From the NCBI RefSeq assembly GCF_003086295.3, contig NC_092051.1, forward strand, positions 76,199,772-76,263,771: a stretch of DNA of 64,000 bases. The letters run 5' to 3'. The notes under the pieces are model-generated. The model was not told the DNA's origin. It did not search any database and was given only the letters and a program-made list of their open reading frames with translations. This DNA is from Arachis hypogaea. Lineage: Eukaryota > Streptophyta > Magnoliopsida > Fabales > Fabaceae. The translations under genes and the position numbers were made by a program. Of this stretch, positions 12,041-23,369 are shown one piece after another. Position 1 is the stretch's first letter; every line of letters starts with the position of its first letter.

Positions 12041-12790
12041 AGAAATGTAAATGGAGACAACCAGGTAATATTTTTGAGTTTGGGAAATTCAAATAATTTT
12101 GGGGTGGCTTTGATTTATCAACGTAAATTAACCTAATATGTGATATTAGTTCTTGTTAGATATATGAAAAATGTGACTTATTTATGCATTATTTGGATTA
12201 GCAGAATTTGTATGAAAATAAATTCTGGAGAAGAAAATAGACGAAAAAAAAATAATTTTTCATTGTTTGGATCAACAAAGAAATTGAATAGAAAACATAA
12301 AAATGTATGTGGAACTCATGTAAATTTTTTCTCTTCAAAGTTGCGAAAAAAACTGATGCAGAAGTACAAACATGGTTAAAAATATAAAGTTACCATTTGA
12401 ATTATAATTTATATATAATATATACAAACATCAATATAATTTTACTCTATTATAATTTTTTCTCTTCTTACTTTTATTTCCATCTATGCAAAAGATTTTT
12501 TTTTCTATTTTCTTTCAATTCATTTTTTCTTCATCTAAACAACACATACAAAAATATACTTTTCTTTCCATTTTCTTTCCTCTCATTTTCTTTCTTTCCA
12601 TTGTCTTTCCTCTTATTTTCCATCTTATATCCAAATAATAGCTTAGTGTTTATCCATTTATTTTCTATTAATATTGTTATAATAAGGATATATGTGACTT
12701 TATAAAAATGATATAACCTTAACTTTGATTATCCGAGAATTTATTGAGTGGTTAGAATAGCTCTACGTCATGAACCAATGAATGCTTGCA
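12041..12790. other. Intergenic DNA with pyrimidine-rich tract
   Basis: AT-rich sequence that includes a C/T-rich tract at about 12450-12625, giving meaningless Phe/Ser-rich open frames. No gene is supported. Confidence 0.55.
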
Positions 12791-14160
12791 ATAGGGATAA
12801 TCACAAAAATAGCCGAATTGCAAAACGGGTATTTGCAAGGATTACTCGCGTTTTAGGACTAGATGGGGACTTGTAAAATCCTCACGACCTGCCACGGAAA
12901 AATAGATGGGGACTAGGGTTGTAAACGGGCCGAAACCCGTTGGGTTGGCCCACATAACCCACCAAAAGGTGGGTTGAGCTGAAAATTTAAGGCTACCAAA
13001 CTTAAAAAGCCTGCCTACCCTGCATCGCCTAATCCATGGGATTTGGCGGGCTTCGACGGGGCGGGGCACGCTTCCCCGCTGGGCCAAGCTTTTATTGTCA
13101 AGACCATTTTTTTACAAATTTTTATGATGTTATTGTTCTATAAGATGATGAAGATGATAATTGAAGATGTTCTAAGTTATATTTTGGATTATGTTTTATG
13201 TTTGATTGATTATAAACTTGAAGATGTTTAATTATATATTTTGGACAATATTTATTTTGCTTTGGACAATGTTGGTTTTATTATTTTGTTTCAATAAATT
13301 TGGTTTATAATTATGTTTATTACATATTTATAATTATAAAGACTTTAATGTGTGTGAATTTAAAAATTATAATTTTTTTATGTTTTTAGAAATTATAAAT
13401 TTATTGAAATTGTTGTGAAATTATATATATTGTTTTAATATTTAATGGTTTATATAAAAAAAAAGGAGAACCCGTCAGCGTACCATTAGGTGGGGTGGGA
13501 GAGAAATTTAGGACCATCTAACTAGGCGAGGAGGGGCAGGCCAGCCCACCAGATGGCGGACTTTTGGCAAGACAGGGCGGACTTTTCTGTTTGTCACCCT
13601 AATGAGGACATGGACATAAATACCTGCCCAATAGAACCTATTAAATATACGCGAATATAAAATTATTAATTTATCCTAATTTATATATACATAAATCCAT
13701 TTCTTGAATTTAATAACCCTAATTTCTGCCTCCAATTCAAATTCTTCATTTTTCTTCTAGACTCATTCTCAGCATCGATTCTCTCTCTCTCTAACTCACT
13801 TTCTTTGCCTCTCAAGTCCATCACTACGTCACTCAGTATCGTCCCAAAAAATTATGTTATGTTATTATGTTGGAATATGTTTTTATGTTTTCTCCTTTTA
13901 AAATGTTATTTTTTATAACGAATATGTTATAAATTGTGTTTAATTATATTGAATCGATTATTTTATGATTATTATATTATATCTTTTTGTGTTAATTTTT
14001 TTCAAAAGTTTTCAAAGAATATTCGTAGATACTCGAGGAGATCTGCGTTCCCTAAGGGGTAATCAAACAGGAACTTGCAATGACAGAGAAGGAACGGGGC
14101 ATTTTTTTTTTAAATATGAGTGAGGGATGGGAAGGGGGCTTCTCACGCTCCCTTGAGTAC
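12790..14160. mobile_element. Possible older hAT-like element around the hAT insertion
   Basis: The flanks of the hAT element at 12914-13601 carry motifs I associate with non-autonomous plant hAT elements: CGGGTATTTGCAAGG with ACTCGCG near 12830, and GATACTCGAGGAGATCTGCG near 14030. No terminal repeats or duplication could be fixed, so this is tentative. Confidence 0.3.
12914..13601. mobile_element. Non-autonomous hAT-type transposon
   Basis: A 688-bp element with hAT-like ends: TAGGGTTGTAAACGGG on the left, and a right end whose complement reads TAGGGTGACAAACAG. It has an 8-bp duplication with one mismatch (ATGGGGAC at 12906-12913, ATGAGGAC at 13602-13609). Subterminal regions are GC-rich with GGGC repeats and the centre is AT-rich. 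There is no transposase frame. Confidence 0.75.
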
Positions 14161-15750
14161 TCATTACTATATCTAGCTAGCAACGGGATCCAATCTGAGC
14201 CGATTTAAGAGGGACGCGTGGACTTCATCTGCGTTGGGCATTTAAGGTAATGAACCTAAGTCGAATTTGGGACCCTAACAATAGATTTTAGTTGATCTTG
14301 TTTGCATTGAGGTCTTACTAGGTTCAAATATATCTTGGATTAATATTTTAAGTCATTGTTATAGCAAATACTATCCTATTTAATATGATAACACTTAGTA
14401 TATATGAAAGTTGGATATATTTATAAGATATTTTTTAATTCAAATTAAAAAAAATTAATTATCTCTTTTTTAATTTTAAATATTATTTTCTAATGTAACG
14501 AAAAAGTGAAAATAACAATAATTACTCACATAATTAAAATAAGTAATCTTAATATATACATGACACTATATATATCAAGGATTATTATATATGATATATA
14601 ATTTTTTTTCTTTTCTATAATGACTATTCATATAATTTATTGAACAATTTTTTCATCTTAATATTTAATAAATTTAACATATAAAATATTATTTAACACA
14701 CAAAATAACTAATTTAAGTCATTATCTAGGACAATAAATATAATAGTGCAAATACTTATTTATTTATTAGTAGTAAAAAAATATGTAAATAATATAAATT
14801 GATATATTTTTAGTATAAAAGCAATAATAAAGATTATGAATTAGGTTAATTATATAATTAAAAAATTATGAAGAATTTCTTAAATAATAATAAAAAATAT
14901 GATCACTATTTTCACATATTACAAAGTTTATGAAAAGAATTTTGGATAATAAATCCATTCTCAATAGATTATACATTAATTTTGTCAAAAAAATAAATAA
15001 TTAATACATTGGATATTATTATTTATGTACTAATATAATATAATATATATTATCGATTATTAAGTTTATAATTAATTTTTAATCCAATTTTTTGTAACTA
15101 AAATTTAAATGATTGAAATTATTAAATACTCAATATTTTGTATCGAACCAATTTATTTTTTTATTGAAATTAAAAAAATGAATTGATAATTCTAAATTTA
15201 AATTTAAATTTGAGTAAGAAAATAAAACAATATTTTAAATTTTATCTCACTAACCAGAATTAATTTCAAGATAAGAAATTATTTTGTACATCATATATAT
15301 TGTAAAATAGTATGGTCATTTGCTATTTTTTAATGGTAAATATTTTCAAATAAAATAGTGTAAGAAATTGGAAAAAATGTATTTACAATTTTAGAAAATA
15401 CTAATTTATTTTTCAATAGAATAAATTATATATTGAATAACAAAAGTTGTTATTGATTTCTCTTCACACTAACTAATACTCAACGATGGTGTTTCGGTAC
15501 ACTATGTTACCAAGAAATATTACTCGATCGATCTAATAACTTTTGGAATGACATAAGTTTATGAATTTAAAAATTTAGAAATCATTTCATAAAATGTGAA
15601 GTTTTAACAAGTAACAATGCTGATCATATTGTTTTGACTTCAAGAATGAATATGATATCAACAAATAAAATTGTCCCAAGTAAATTTCAACAAAACAAAA
15701 GTCCATAAGTATTGCTATTAATGGAAAATAAATCTATTTTAAAGACAAAT
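14161..15750. other. AT-rich intergenic DNA
   Basis: Low-complexity A/T-rich sequence. No gene, RNA gene or element ends were recognised. Confidence 0.6.
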
Positions 15751-15754
15751 ACGA

Positions 15755-15945
15755 TTTTTTTCTACGGATTTCCTAACTCGGTAAGTCGATGACTAATCCA
15801 CCACATATTGATGCTCTATTTATTAAGGGTTTGTCACTAACTAATGGATTGTTATATACACAAGGCGAGATTCGAACACTAAATACTTGCTTAAACGGAC
15901 AAATGAGATGATCATTCAACCAATTCAAATTGATTAAAATAAATA
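15755..15945 (-). mobile_element. Probable tRNA-derived SINE
   Basis: On the minus strand there is an A-box-like TGGTTGAATGA (complement of 15912-15922). About 35 bases further is a good B box, GTTCGAATC (complement of 15869-15877), in the order and spacing of an internal RNA polymerase III promoter. The 3' end runs into an A-rich tail near 15755. The body does not fold as a tRNA. A chance pair of boxes cannot be ruled out; finding other genomic copies would settle it. Confidence 0.45.
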
Positions 15946-16500
15946 TTAATTATTTTAAATATTTTTAAGTTGTAAAATATTTATAATAATAATAATTACT
16001 ATAGATATTTTTTATTTAAATTTTAATAAAATTTTTTTATATAATTTTATGTATTATTCCATATAAAACACGGAAACATATATTAATAAATTGTTAATAA
16101 TTAATAAAATTAAAGATTATATTAGATTTTAATTAATATAGTATTTTATATTTAAAAAATATTTTAAATTTATATTAGACTATAATTATATTTTAAAAAA
16201 TTTATTTATAATTTATTTATTATTTTATAATAATACGATTTTTTTATTAAATTATAATTAAATCGATTAAATTAATAAATCAATAAATTAATGTCTAAAA
16301 GGATTCGATAATCGGTCCCGTATTTAGAATCTTGATATGATCATAGGAACGCAAATTGCCAAATTCCAAGTTCCAAAAGCCAAAGTGCGAAAGGGGCCAC
16401 CTAAAACCAAAAGTAAAACACAAATAGCAATGGCATCTCACACTCGCAGACAGTGTTATGATGAAGAAGAAGATGCAATCACTAATTACTAATTAGCAAA
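15946..16500. other. Upstream flank of the DUF668 gene
   Basis: AT-rich to about 16330, then more balanced composition (about 16340-16500) where promoter sequence of the downstream gene is expected. I could not place a convincing TATA box or transcription start. Confidence 0.4.
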
Positions 16501-16598
16501 CGCACTATCAAGTATCAACAACCTGAAGTCCTGAACTGTCAACATAACATCCCACGTTCTCAACGTCCCTTATTCCTTCTCTCCTCGTTTTGATCGAA

Positions 16599-16599
<1 letters not shown>

Positions 16600-16643
<44 letters not shown>

Positions 16644-16647
16644 TCTC
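16600..16647. repeat. CT microsatellite in 5' UTR
   Basis: A run of CT dinucleotides interrupted by TTT, in the presumed first exon of the DUF668 gene. Pyrimidine-rich tracts are common in plant 5' leaders near transcription starts. Its length is probably variable between accessions. Confidence 0.7.
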
Positions 16648-16707
16648 CAAACTTCAATTCTTCTCCCTCCCTTAGCTCAATGCTGCTCCAGATTTGTGCA
16701 GACCAGG

Positions 16708-17124
16708 GTATGCCCCTTCTCTCTTTTCCTTGGATCTCTCTCAGTATCATCTTTTCTTTCTTCTTTTGTGTTTCATGCTTTAGTTTTAGTATTTCACTAT
16801 TTCTACTACCTACTTTACTTGCTTAATTCAAAAACTTGCCCAATGACAACTCAACCGAACAAAAACTAAAAAGGGGCAAGAAAAATTCAATTTTGAAATA
16901 AAGCGTGTCTTGAGCTCGTGAACTTGCAAGTCTTTTTATGATTGACTTTAATTGAATCTATGTAGACCGTGTCTTTTTTGGCTTATTCATGTTCAAAGCA
17001 ATAATTTGGGGCCTAGGGTTTCTTCCCCACCCCCAAACACACACACACACAAAATAATATACATAAATAGAATTTAATGGCTTGGACTATCTGATTTTGT
17101 GTTTGTGGATTTGATGGCATACAG
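16708..17124 (+). other. Predicted 5' UTR intron of the DUF668 gene
   Basis: The donor is CCAGG then GTATGC at 16708. The acceptor is GCATACAG ending at 17124, after a T-rich stretch. The intron would be 417 bp and joins a non-coding CT-rich first exon to the exon holding the whole coding sequence. A leader intron is common in plant genes and can raise expression. Supported by splice-site form only. Confidence 0.55.
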
Positions 17125-17193
17125 GGTGGTGGGGTAAATCTGTCAGGGTTATTTGATTACATTACTTGATTCTTTGGACTAGCTGTGATATCA

Positions 17194-18906
17194 ATGGGGC
17201 GTGAAACGGTGAATGGATCATGGCTCAGTGCTTTCTGGCCAGCCTCCCGCAAGAGTGCATCAGAGGACAAGGCAGTGGTTGGAATTTTGGGGTCCGAAGT
17301 TGCGGGTTTGATGTTGAAGGTGGTTAATCTATGGCAGTCTTTGAGTGATGGGGAGGTGATGAGAATAAGGGAAGGGATAATGAACTCTGTTGGGGTCAAA
17401 ATGCTGGTGTCTGATGACAATGATTTCTTAATGGAACTTTTGTTGAATGAGGTACTTGATAACTTCAGATCTCTTTCCCGGTCTGTGGCCAGGTTGGGTA
17501 AGAGATGTGTGGATCCTGTGTATCATCGATTTGAACATTTTGTTTCTAACCCAGCTCAAAATTATATCCATTGGTCTGGGTGGGAATATAAATGGAAAAA
17601 GATGGAGAGGAAGGTGAAGAAAATGGAAAAATTTATTGCCGCCATGATGCTGTATTCCCAAGAGCTTGAGGTACAGGCAGAGCTTGAACAAACTTTCAGG
17701 AGGATGCAGGCGAATCCTGAACTGCACAGAGCGAAATTGCTCGAGTTTCAGAAGAAGGTTGTGTTGCAGCGCCAAGAAGTGAGAAATCTGAAAGACATGT
17801 CTCCGTGGAATAGGAGTTATGATTATGTTGTTCGGTTATTGGCAAGATCTCTGTTTACAATATTGGAGAGGATCATACTTATTTTTGGGAAGCATCAGCT
17901 ACCAACTATTCCACAACAAAATGATTCTCCCAATGGAAACACCAACAATTTTCTGCGTAGTCACTCCTTTTCTGCTCTTATGCATACTTCTGTCCATCCG
18001 TCAGAGAATGATCTCTATGGGTTGAATTCAGAAGCCATTGTTAGGAGGCCTGCATCAAACTCGGGCTTCATAGCTGACAAGAACAGACGAAAAAAGAAGC
18101 AGCATCAGACTCTCAATCCACCAGCTTTGTGTGGAAAAGACCTACATCCAGAAAGCAAGCAGTTAGTACATATTGGGGCCATCAGTGGTTGCATGTCTGT
18201 TGCAAACAATTCTCTTGTCATACAAAGCTGTTTGGTAAAGAATGGCGGTTCCATGAGGTTGACTGGTTTTCATATGAAAAGTATTGATAAAATGAAATCA
18301 GTGGAAAAATCCCCACTCTCTAACAGGATTAGAATATATTCGAAGATATTGGTGAACAACCGGTTAAAGCCTGCTCCATTTATGCTTGGTGATGCAGCTT
18401 TGGCCCTACATTACGCAAATCTGATTGTATTGATTGAGAGGGCAACGTCATCATTGCATCCAATTGATCACGAAACAAGAGATGATCTGTACAGTATGCT
18501 ACCGACTACCATAAGAACCCTTCTGAGAGCTAAGCTTAAGCGTGATGCAAAAAACAGGCCTTTCTCGTTCTATGATGCCAACCTTGCAGCAGAATGGAGT
18601 GTGGTTCTTGCACAAATATTGGAATGGTTGGCTCCACTTGCACATAACATGATAAGGTGGCATTCTGAGAGAAATTTCGAGAAGGAGGATACAACTTTGA
18701 ATGCAAATGTCTTCCTTGTCCAGACTCTACACTTTGCTAATCAGGCAAAGACTGAAGCTGCCATTACTGATCTTCTTGTTGCTCTCAACTATGTATGCAG
18801 GGTTGATAAAAAAGCAGACAATAGAGATACAATGGAATTTGCTGGCACTAGATCTTTAAATGGTGTTTGTTTAAGACAAAATAGAATGTACAATGTTCCT
18901 TTATGA
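17194..18906 (+). CDS. DUF3475/DUF668 family protein (PSK SIMULATOR-related)
   Basis: An intact frame of 570 residues, TGA stop at 18904, and the only convincing host gene in the window. The frame is also open from a GTG at 17185, but the first ATG is at 17194 (Met-Gly-Arg-Glu), so I start there. A DUF3475 region spans about residues 28-85 (VVGILGSEVAGLMLKVVNLW). A Lys/Glu-rich, probably coiled-coil stretch follows at about 135-195. A Ser/Asn-rich linker leads to DUF668 at about 395-490 (MLGDAALALHYANLIVLIER). These plant-specific proteins include PSK SIMULATOR 1, tied to phytosulfokine-type growth signalling, but the biochemical activity is unknown and this copy belongs to a different subgroup. 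Gly-2 makes N-myristoylation conceivable. The coding region has no intron. Base composition is balanced, unlike its AT-rich surroundings. Confidence 0.9.
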   Translation: MGRETVNGSWLSAFWPASRKSASEDKAVVGILGSEVAGLMLKVVNLWQSLSDGEVMRIREGIMNSVGVKMLVSDDNDFLMELLLNEVLDNFRSLSRSVARLGKRCVDPVYHRFEHFVSNPAQNYIHWSGWEYKWKKMERKVKKMEKFIAAMMLYSQELEVQAELEQTFRRMQANPELHRAKLLEFQKKVVLQRQEVRNLKDMSPWNRSYDYVVRLLARSLFTILERIILIFGKHQLPTIPQQNDSPNGNTNNFLRSHSFSALMHTSVHPSENDLYGLNSEAIVRRPASNSGFIADKNRRKKKQHQTLNPPALCGKDLHPESKQLVHIGAISGCMSVANNSLVIQSCLVKNGGSMRLTGFHMKSIDKMKSVEKSPLSNRIRIYSKILVNNRLKPAPFMLGDAALALHYANLIVLIERATSSLHPIDHETRDDLYSMLPTTIRTLLRAKLKRDAKNRPFSFYDANLAAEWSVVLAQILEWLAPLAHNMIRWHSERNFEKEDTTLNANVFLVQTLHFANQAKTEAAITDLLVALNYVCRVDKKADNRDTMEFAGTRSLNGVCLRQNRMYNVPL

Positions 18907-19946
18907 ACTTGGACGTTGCCCGTGTCCTGATGTTGAATTTCATCTGCTTTGTATAGCTGTATATCCTAATGGTTTGCAATGATGCATTACCAAATAGTAG
19001 TGGTATGTTAATTCTATTCTTAGGTTATATCTGTACGAACTAATATCTCTAATTCATTGATCGAGTTAGCATAGTATTTTCGTTTTCCAATATCATGGAG
19101 TTTTTAAGTTACCAGTTTTTTATTTGTTAGTGTTGCACTGCGTGTTTTATCATGTCTTGTTTTTGCTGCTCAGTGTATCAACTTTGACTGATCTCATTAA
19201 CTCAAGTCGTTTCGTATAAATTAATCAGTTTACTTTGTGTCTTTCTAGCACACTACAAAACAAGATATAGGCAAGTGGTACTTTATGGGTAAATAATGAA
19301 TAGTAAATTAGTAATTGTGTAACTAAGGGTCAATTTTGCTTATAAAAAAACAAAAAGGGACAAATTTTCATCAAACATTTGTCATGTATGTAATAGGAAT
19401 AGGTCATCAAGAAATTAACTACCAAATAGAATTAGATTAAATTAAATCAGCAAGTTTGTGAAGTTGGGTTAGTCTATTGCTGCAAGCAGTGTGGGGAAAG
19501 AAAACTTGCAGCTGCAATTTACAAGTCTTGTTTGAATGGTTGGATGCAAGTTTACGGCCTAATTCTGGTTTTTGCGGTAATCACTTCCCCAAGAAATTTA
19601 ACTTAAATCATTTATAAAAACTTAGTAAATTCCTTTACAATAGTAAATTCCTTCACGTCAGTCTAACACACCAATGAAATGAATTATGTATTCTTTACTA
19701 TTTTATTCTTGTGGTTTCTTTATTTGTCTTTTTTTATTTATTTATTAGGGACAATTTTGACATTTGAATCTTTAGTAATGATGAAATTTTAAATTAGATT
19801 TTTTTTGTTTGATTTAGTTTGAACATTAATGTGAGAATTAGAATTCTCTTGAGAATTGAAAATTATACTTTTATTGTATTCCAAACCAAAGGAAAAAATT
19901 CTTTTCTTGTAAGAAATCTACTCTAAAAGTGTTCCAAACACACCCT
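18907..19946. other. 3' UTR and downstream flank of the DUF668 gene
   Basis: The 3' UTR probably occupies the first 150-300 bases; no poly(A) site could be fixed. The rest is AT-rich intergenic sequence without a recognisable gene. Confidence 0.5.
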
Positions 19947-20100
19947 ATCCTCTCCATTTTTTTTGTCACTGGAGAGAATACAGTGTAATCTTCCACCTTC
20001 AATTCTTCAAGTGGGACCAAAAATAAATGAGAGAGAGAATGCAATGAAGGGTGAGATCTTCCACTGGATACCATCCAGTTTTTTTTCCACTGGAGAGGAT
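19947..20100. repeat. Short element with ATCCTCTCCA inverted ends
   Basis: Begins ATCCTCTCCA and ends TGGAGAGGAT, a perfect 10-bp terminal inverted repeat, with two internal copies of a TTTTTTT-CACTGGAGAG motif. It may be a small foldback transposon. I could not identify a target duplication. Confidence 0.35.
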
Positions 20101-20429
20101 CCACTCCCCTGTAAATGTGTAATATTGTTGACTTACATGGGAATCTACGACGATCTATATACTAAGTCTTGAAAGTTTGCACAATACCTCATAAATCATA
20201 ATTCATAAACTCCCAATATTTAAACGAAAGCTAGATAGAATTTATGCAGTTATTTTCTATCCCAATGAAATTCATATAATTAGTTTTCATTCCATCCAAA
20301 TTCTCCATCCGTATCCGCATCCAAAAGAAAAGATCCTTGAACTTGAAGTGAAAAAGAAAAAGAAAGAGAAAAAAGAAATAACAAAGAAACATAACAAAGA
20401 AAGAAAATCAAGATAAAGATAAAAGGTTG

Positions 20430-21106
20430 CAAAGTTCTGCGCATCAATGGTTAAAGAGCTAGTTATATGTCTGTGGTGTGATTGTCCAAAGATAGGGCTC
20501 GGGCGATTAGATCCGAGGGATGCTTCATCACCTAGTAACTTGGACCAACTGGTCTGGGATTACCGATCGAAAATTCATCATCAAGAGTTTCCTTGAGACA
20601 AAACACTTAGAAGTCCAAAGAGGCTATAAACATCGATGGTTGGGAGTTTAAAATCTTTAACTATATGGTTATGGTGCAACATATCAAGGAGTGGCTCGGG
20701 TAATTAGATCCAAGGGGTGCTTTATCACCCGATAACTTGAGCCAACTGGCCTGGGATTACCGATGGAACACCCATAATCAAGAGTTGCCTTTGAAAATGA
20801 AGCATTTAGAGTTATTAACCCGAAAAGCTCTCTGGTACAAAACAAGGATTCAAGGATTAACAAAAAGCTTAAAAGAAAGGTCTCGTAATATTATTTGAGC
20901 CTTAACTCTCAAGGATCCTCCATTCTTATGAATGCAAGACTCATTAAGGATAGAGAGAATTCAGGATGATCATTTGGGTTGCTAAACCCCACTTCTTAGA
21001 AAGGCATAAACTTCAGGAAGGATTTAATCTCACTCCATCTAATGCAATTCTTTTCTTATCTGTTTTCTTTTGCTTGAGGACAAGAAAAATATTAAGTTTG
21101 TTGTTG
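20430..21106 (+). mobile_element. 3' internal remnant of Athila-like element M
   Basis: Non-coding 3' region of an LTR retrotransposon with a direct tandem duplication of about 185 bp (20441-20627 and 20628-20810; the marker GGGATTACCGAT occurs in both). It ends in a hairpin at 21069-21088 (TTTGCTTG, loop AGGA, CAAGAAAA, one mismatch), 18 bases before the LTR start at 21107. The spacing is almost the same as in element A. No coding sequence remains. Confidence 0.55.
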
Positions 21107-21412
21107 TGATGCATCCGCATCTTTAGTGTTTTTCCTTCATAATTTTATTTAATTAGCTAAAAATTCCTGTTGGATAAACAATGTTTTCATGATTAAATGA
21201 GCATTACTTTAAGTTAGTTGAATTCATTGATTATAGGAGAATTTAGAAGGACATTTTCAAGGAACAAAGAGGAAAGAGAGGCTAGGAGACATCAAACACA
21301 AGAAGCATATGAAAATGGAGAAAACAGAGACTTATGTCAAAGAACCTCTATTACAAATCCTACCCCTCTAAAAACTAAAAATAATAAACGATTAGGGGAA
21401 AATAAATTCTAA
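21107..21412 (+). mobile_element. Truncated LTR of element M
   Basis: Starts TGATGCATCC immediately after the 3' internal end. About 300 bases remain before similarity switches to the reverse LTR L near 21413. The rest may continue beyond L (25365-25640 has an LTR-like TATTTAAGG) or be lost. Confidence 0.45.
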
Positions 21413-21759
21413 TAACTCAACCCGTGAATATAATCTGCTATGCTCCTGTAGCTCCGCACTAAACCTTCGCACCTGTAGCCGAAAGGGGTGGAAATAGCGG
21501 GTAAGAACTGGGGAGATCTCAGTAGGGTCGAGGTTAAAAGTTAACTTCATTTTAATACCATAGCTGATAGCAATGGGCAACAAAATACATTTAGACTTAA
21601 CAAATAAAGGACACAGAAATCAAGCAATTATATAGCACACCCATAATCACAAGAAACACACTCACAAACAAATATGCGCAAACAAGTATGATGCATGTCT
21701 ATCCCTAGTGCAGGTAATGAGCTCATCTATCGGTTTCGACCCGCTCTCGACGTAACTCA

Positions 21760-21895
21760 GCAACCTTTGTCTGAGTTTAGTTTCCAGTGTCATAACCTTT
21801 GTAAGCAACCTCTGTCTTACAAGTGCGACTCTCTTGAACTGATGTATGCAAACATAACCTCTGTAAGCAACCTCTGTCTTACAGGTACGACCATC
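21760..21895. repeat. Tandem AACCTCTGTnnnnnA repeat in LTR L
   Basis: Imperfect repeats of roughly 45-60 bp with CAACCTCTGTCTTACA cores. They sit where LTR G has its own, different ATAACCCCTCTGCC repeat. Confidence 0.5.
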
Positions 21896-23369
21896 TCCTG
21901 GATTGGCCGATGTATCTCTGGAAAGCGAATCTCGGTGGACTCACCACCATATCTTTGCTCATTTTCAGCAGGTAAACAATTATCTCAGCTGGTTCTCAGT
22001 GCCAACCAATATCTCTGCTTATCCCCTTTTCTTTTCGTTCTTTCTTTCTGTTCTTTTCTGTTCTTTGCTCTCCTGTGGCAGAGGTTCTTTAGATTTTTTA
22101 ATCTTTTCTTTTCTTTCTCTTTTATTTTCCTTGTTTTAATAGCAGAAATTATCTTTACACTCTTCCCTCCTCTCTCCCTAGATGTTTTATGAAGAGTGAA
22201 TCATAAGATTCTTAACTTGTCTTTCTACAGCTTTCAAGTAGGTTACTATTTAACTCTTCTATTCTGTTATAGTACAAATTACAAATGTATAATATATTTC
22301 AAAAATACTGTGATAATAATCTTAATAAATTAATAACAATAATAATAATAATTTTCTTTATTACTCAAAACTTATAACTTAAGCTTTATTATTAAGCTTT
22401 TATAAATTATTCTGATTTTTTGACCTTTTTAAAATATTTACATTCTTATGCTAACATATTTTATAGTTTATTAAAATGTTCGTATATATATTATAATTAC
22501 CAAAATAACCTTGAATCTTTTATAAAATACCTATTTTATCCCTGAACTTCACAATTATTATCCAAAATACCCCAAAAACATATATAATTACAAAACTAAG
22601 TTCAATTTTTATTAAATTACTATTTCAATCTCAAATATAAATCTTAATTTTCTGATTATAACTTTATCAAAGGACTGAATCTCATTTCCAAAATTTTTCA
22701 AGTTTTCATTTTAAGTTTTAAGTCCATTTTTTTTAAACTTCACTATTGCCAATTTTTCATTGTTTTTCATTTAATCTCTCGGCCATCAAACCTCATCAAT
22801 TTTAGTCAATAATTCTCATTCACAACAGCCCCAAAATCATCAAAATAACCCCAGCTAGGTTACTCTTCATGGCCGAACCACACAAGCAACAACAATAATT
22901 CAACAAAATTTCAACATAAAACTCAATCAAACTCAACAATAATTAATCAAACAAACATTTACTTATAAAATTCACATTTGATCATTATAAAGTTAACAAA
23001 CCCTACTTCTGTACGAAATCAAACCAATGGGACCTCCGGAAAAGTTTTTTGACTGAGTTGGTGAAGAAGAAAACGTCAGGAATCATTTGTGCTTCCTAGA
23101 ACTCCAATTGACCGAACTCAGGGGGAAGAAGAGCTACGTCACTGTCAACTTCTATTGGACAAAAGTAACGCCAACGTGTACAGGAGGAGGATACGAACAT
23201 TTTTACCAGATTAGATTTTTTATTGGAGTTACAAATCTCAAGAAATAGAGTGTCAAACGTTCATGGCCCATGAAGTTCCACACGGCCTTCTCTCTCCTTT
23301 TTTCTTTCTTCTTGGTTCGGTTAAGGAGAGGAAATGAGATGTTGATAGTGAGGATTAGTGAATAAGGGG

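Noticed and set aside
12397..12705. 102-codon Phe/Ser-rich frame
   Set aside because: Low-complexity translation of a T/C-rich tract.
15869..15922. Possible functional tRNA gene
   Set aside because: A and B boxes only; no acceptor stem or anticodon arm can be folded, so a SINE is more likely.
17157..17775. Minus-strand frames opposite the DUF668 gene
   Set aside because: Shadows of the conserved plus-strand coding sequence.
21695..22192. 165-codon frame in LTR L
   Set aside because: It spans the tandem repeat and a T-rich tract, has no recognisable domain and is not kept in the homologous LTR of G.
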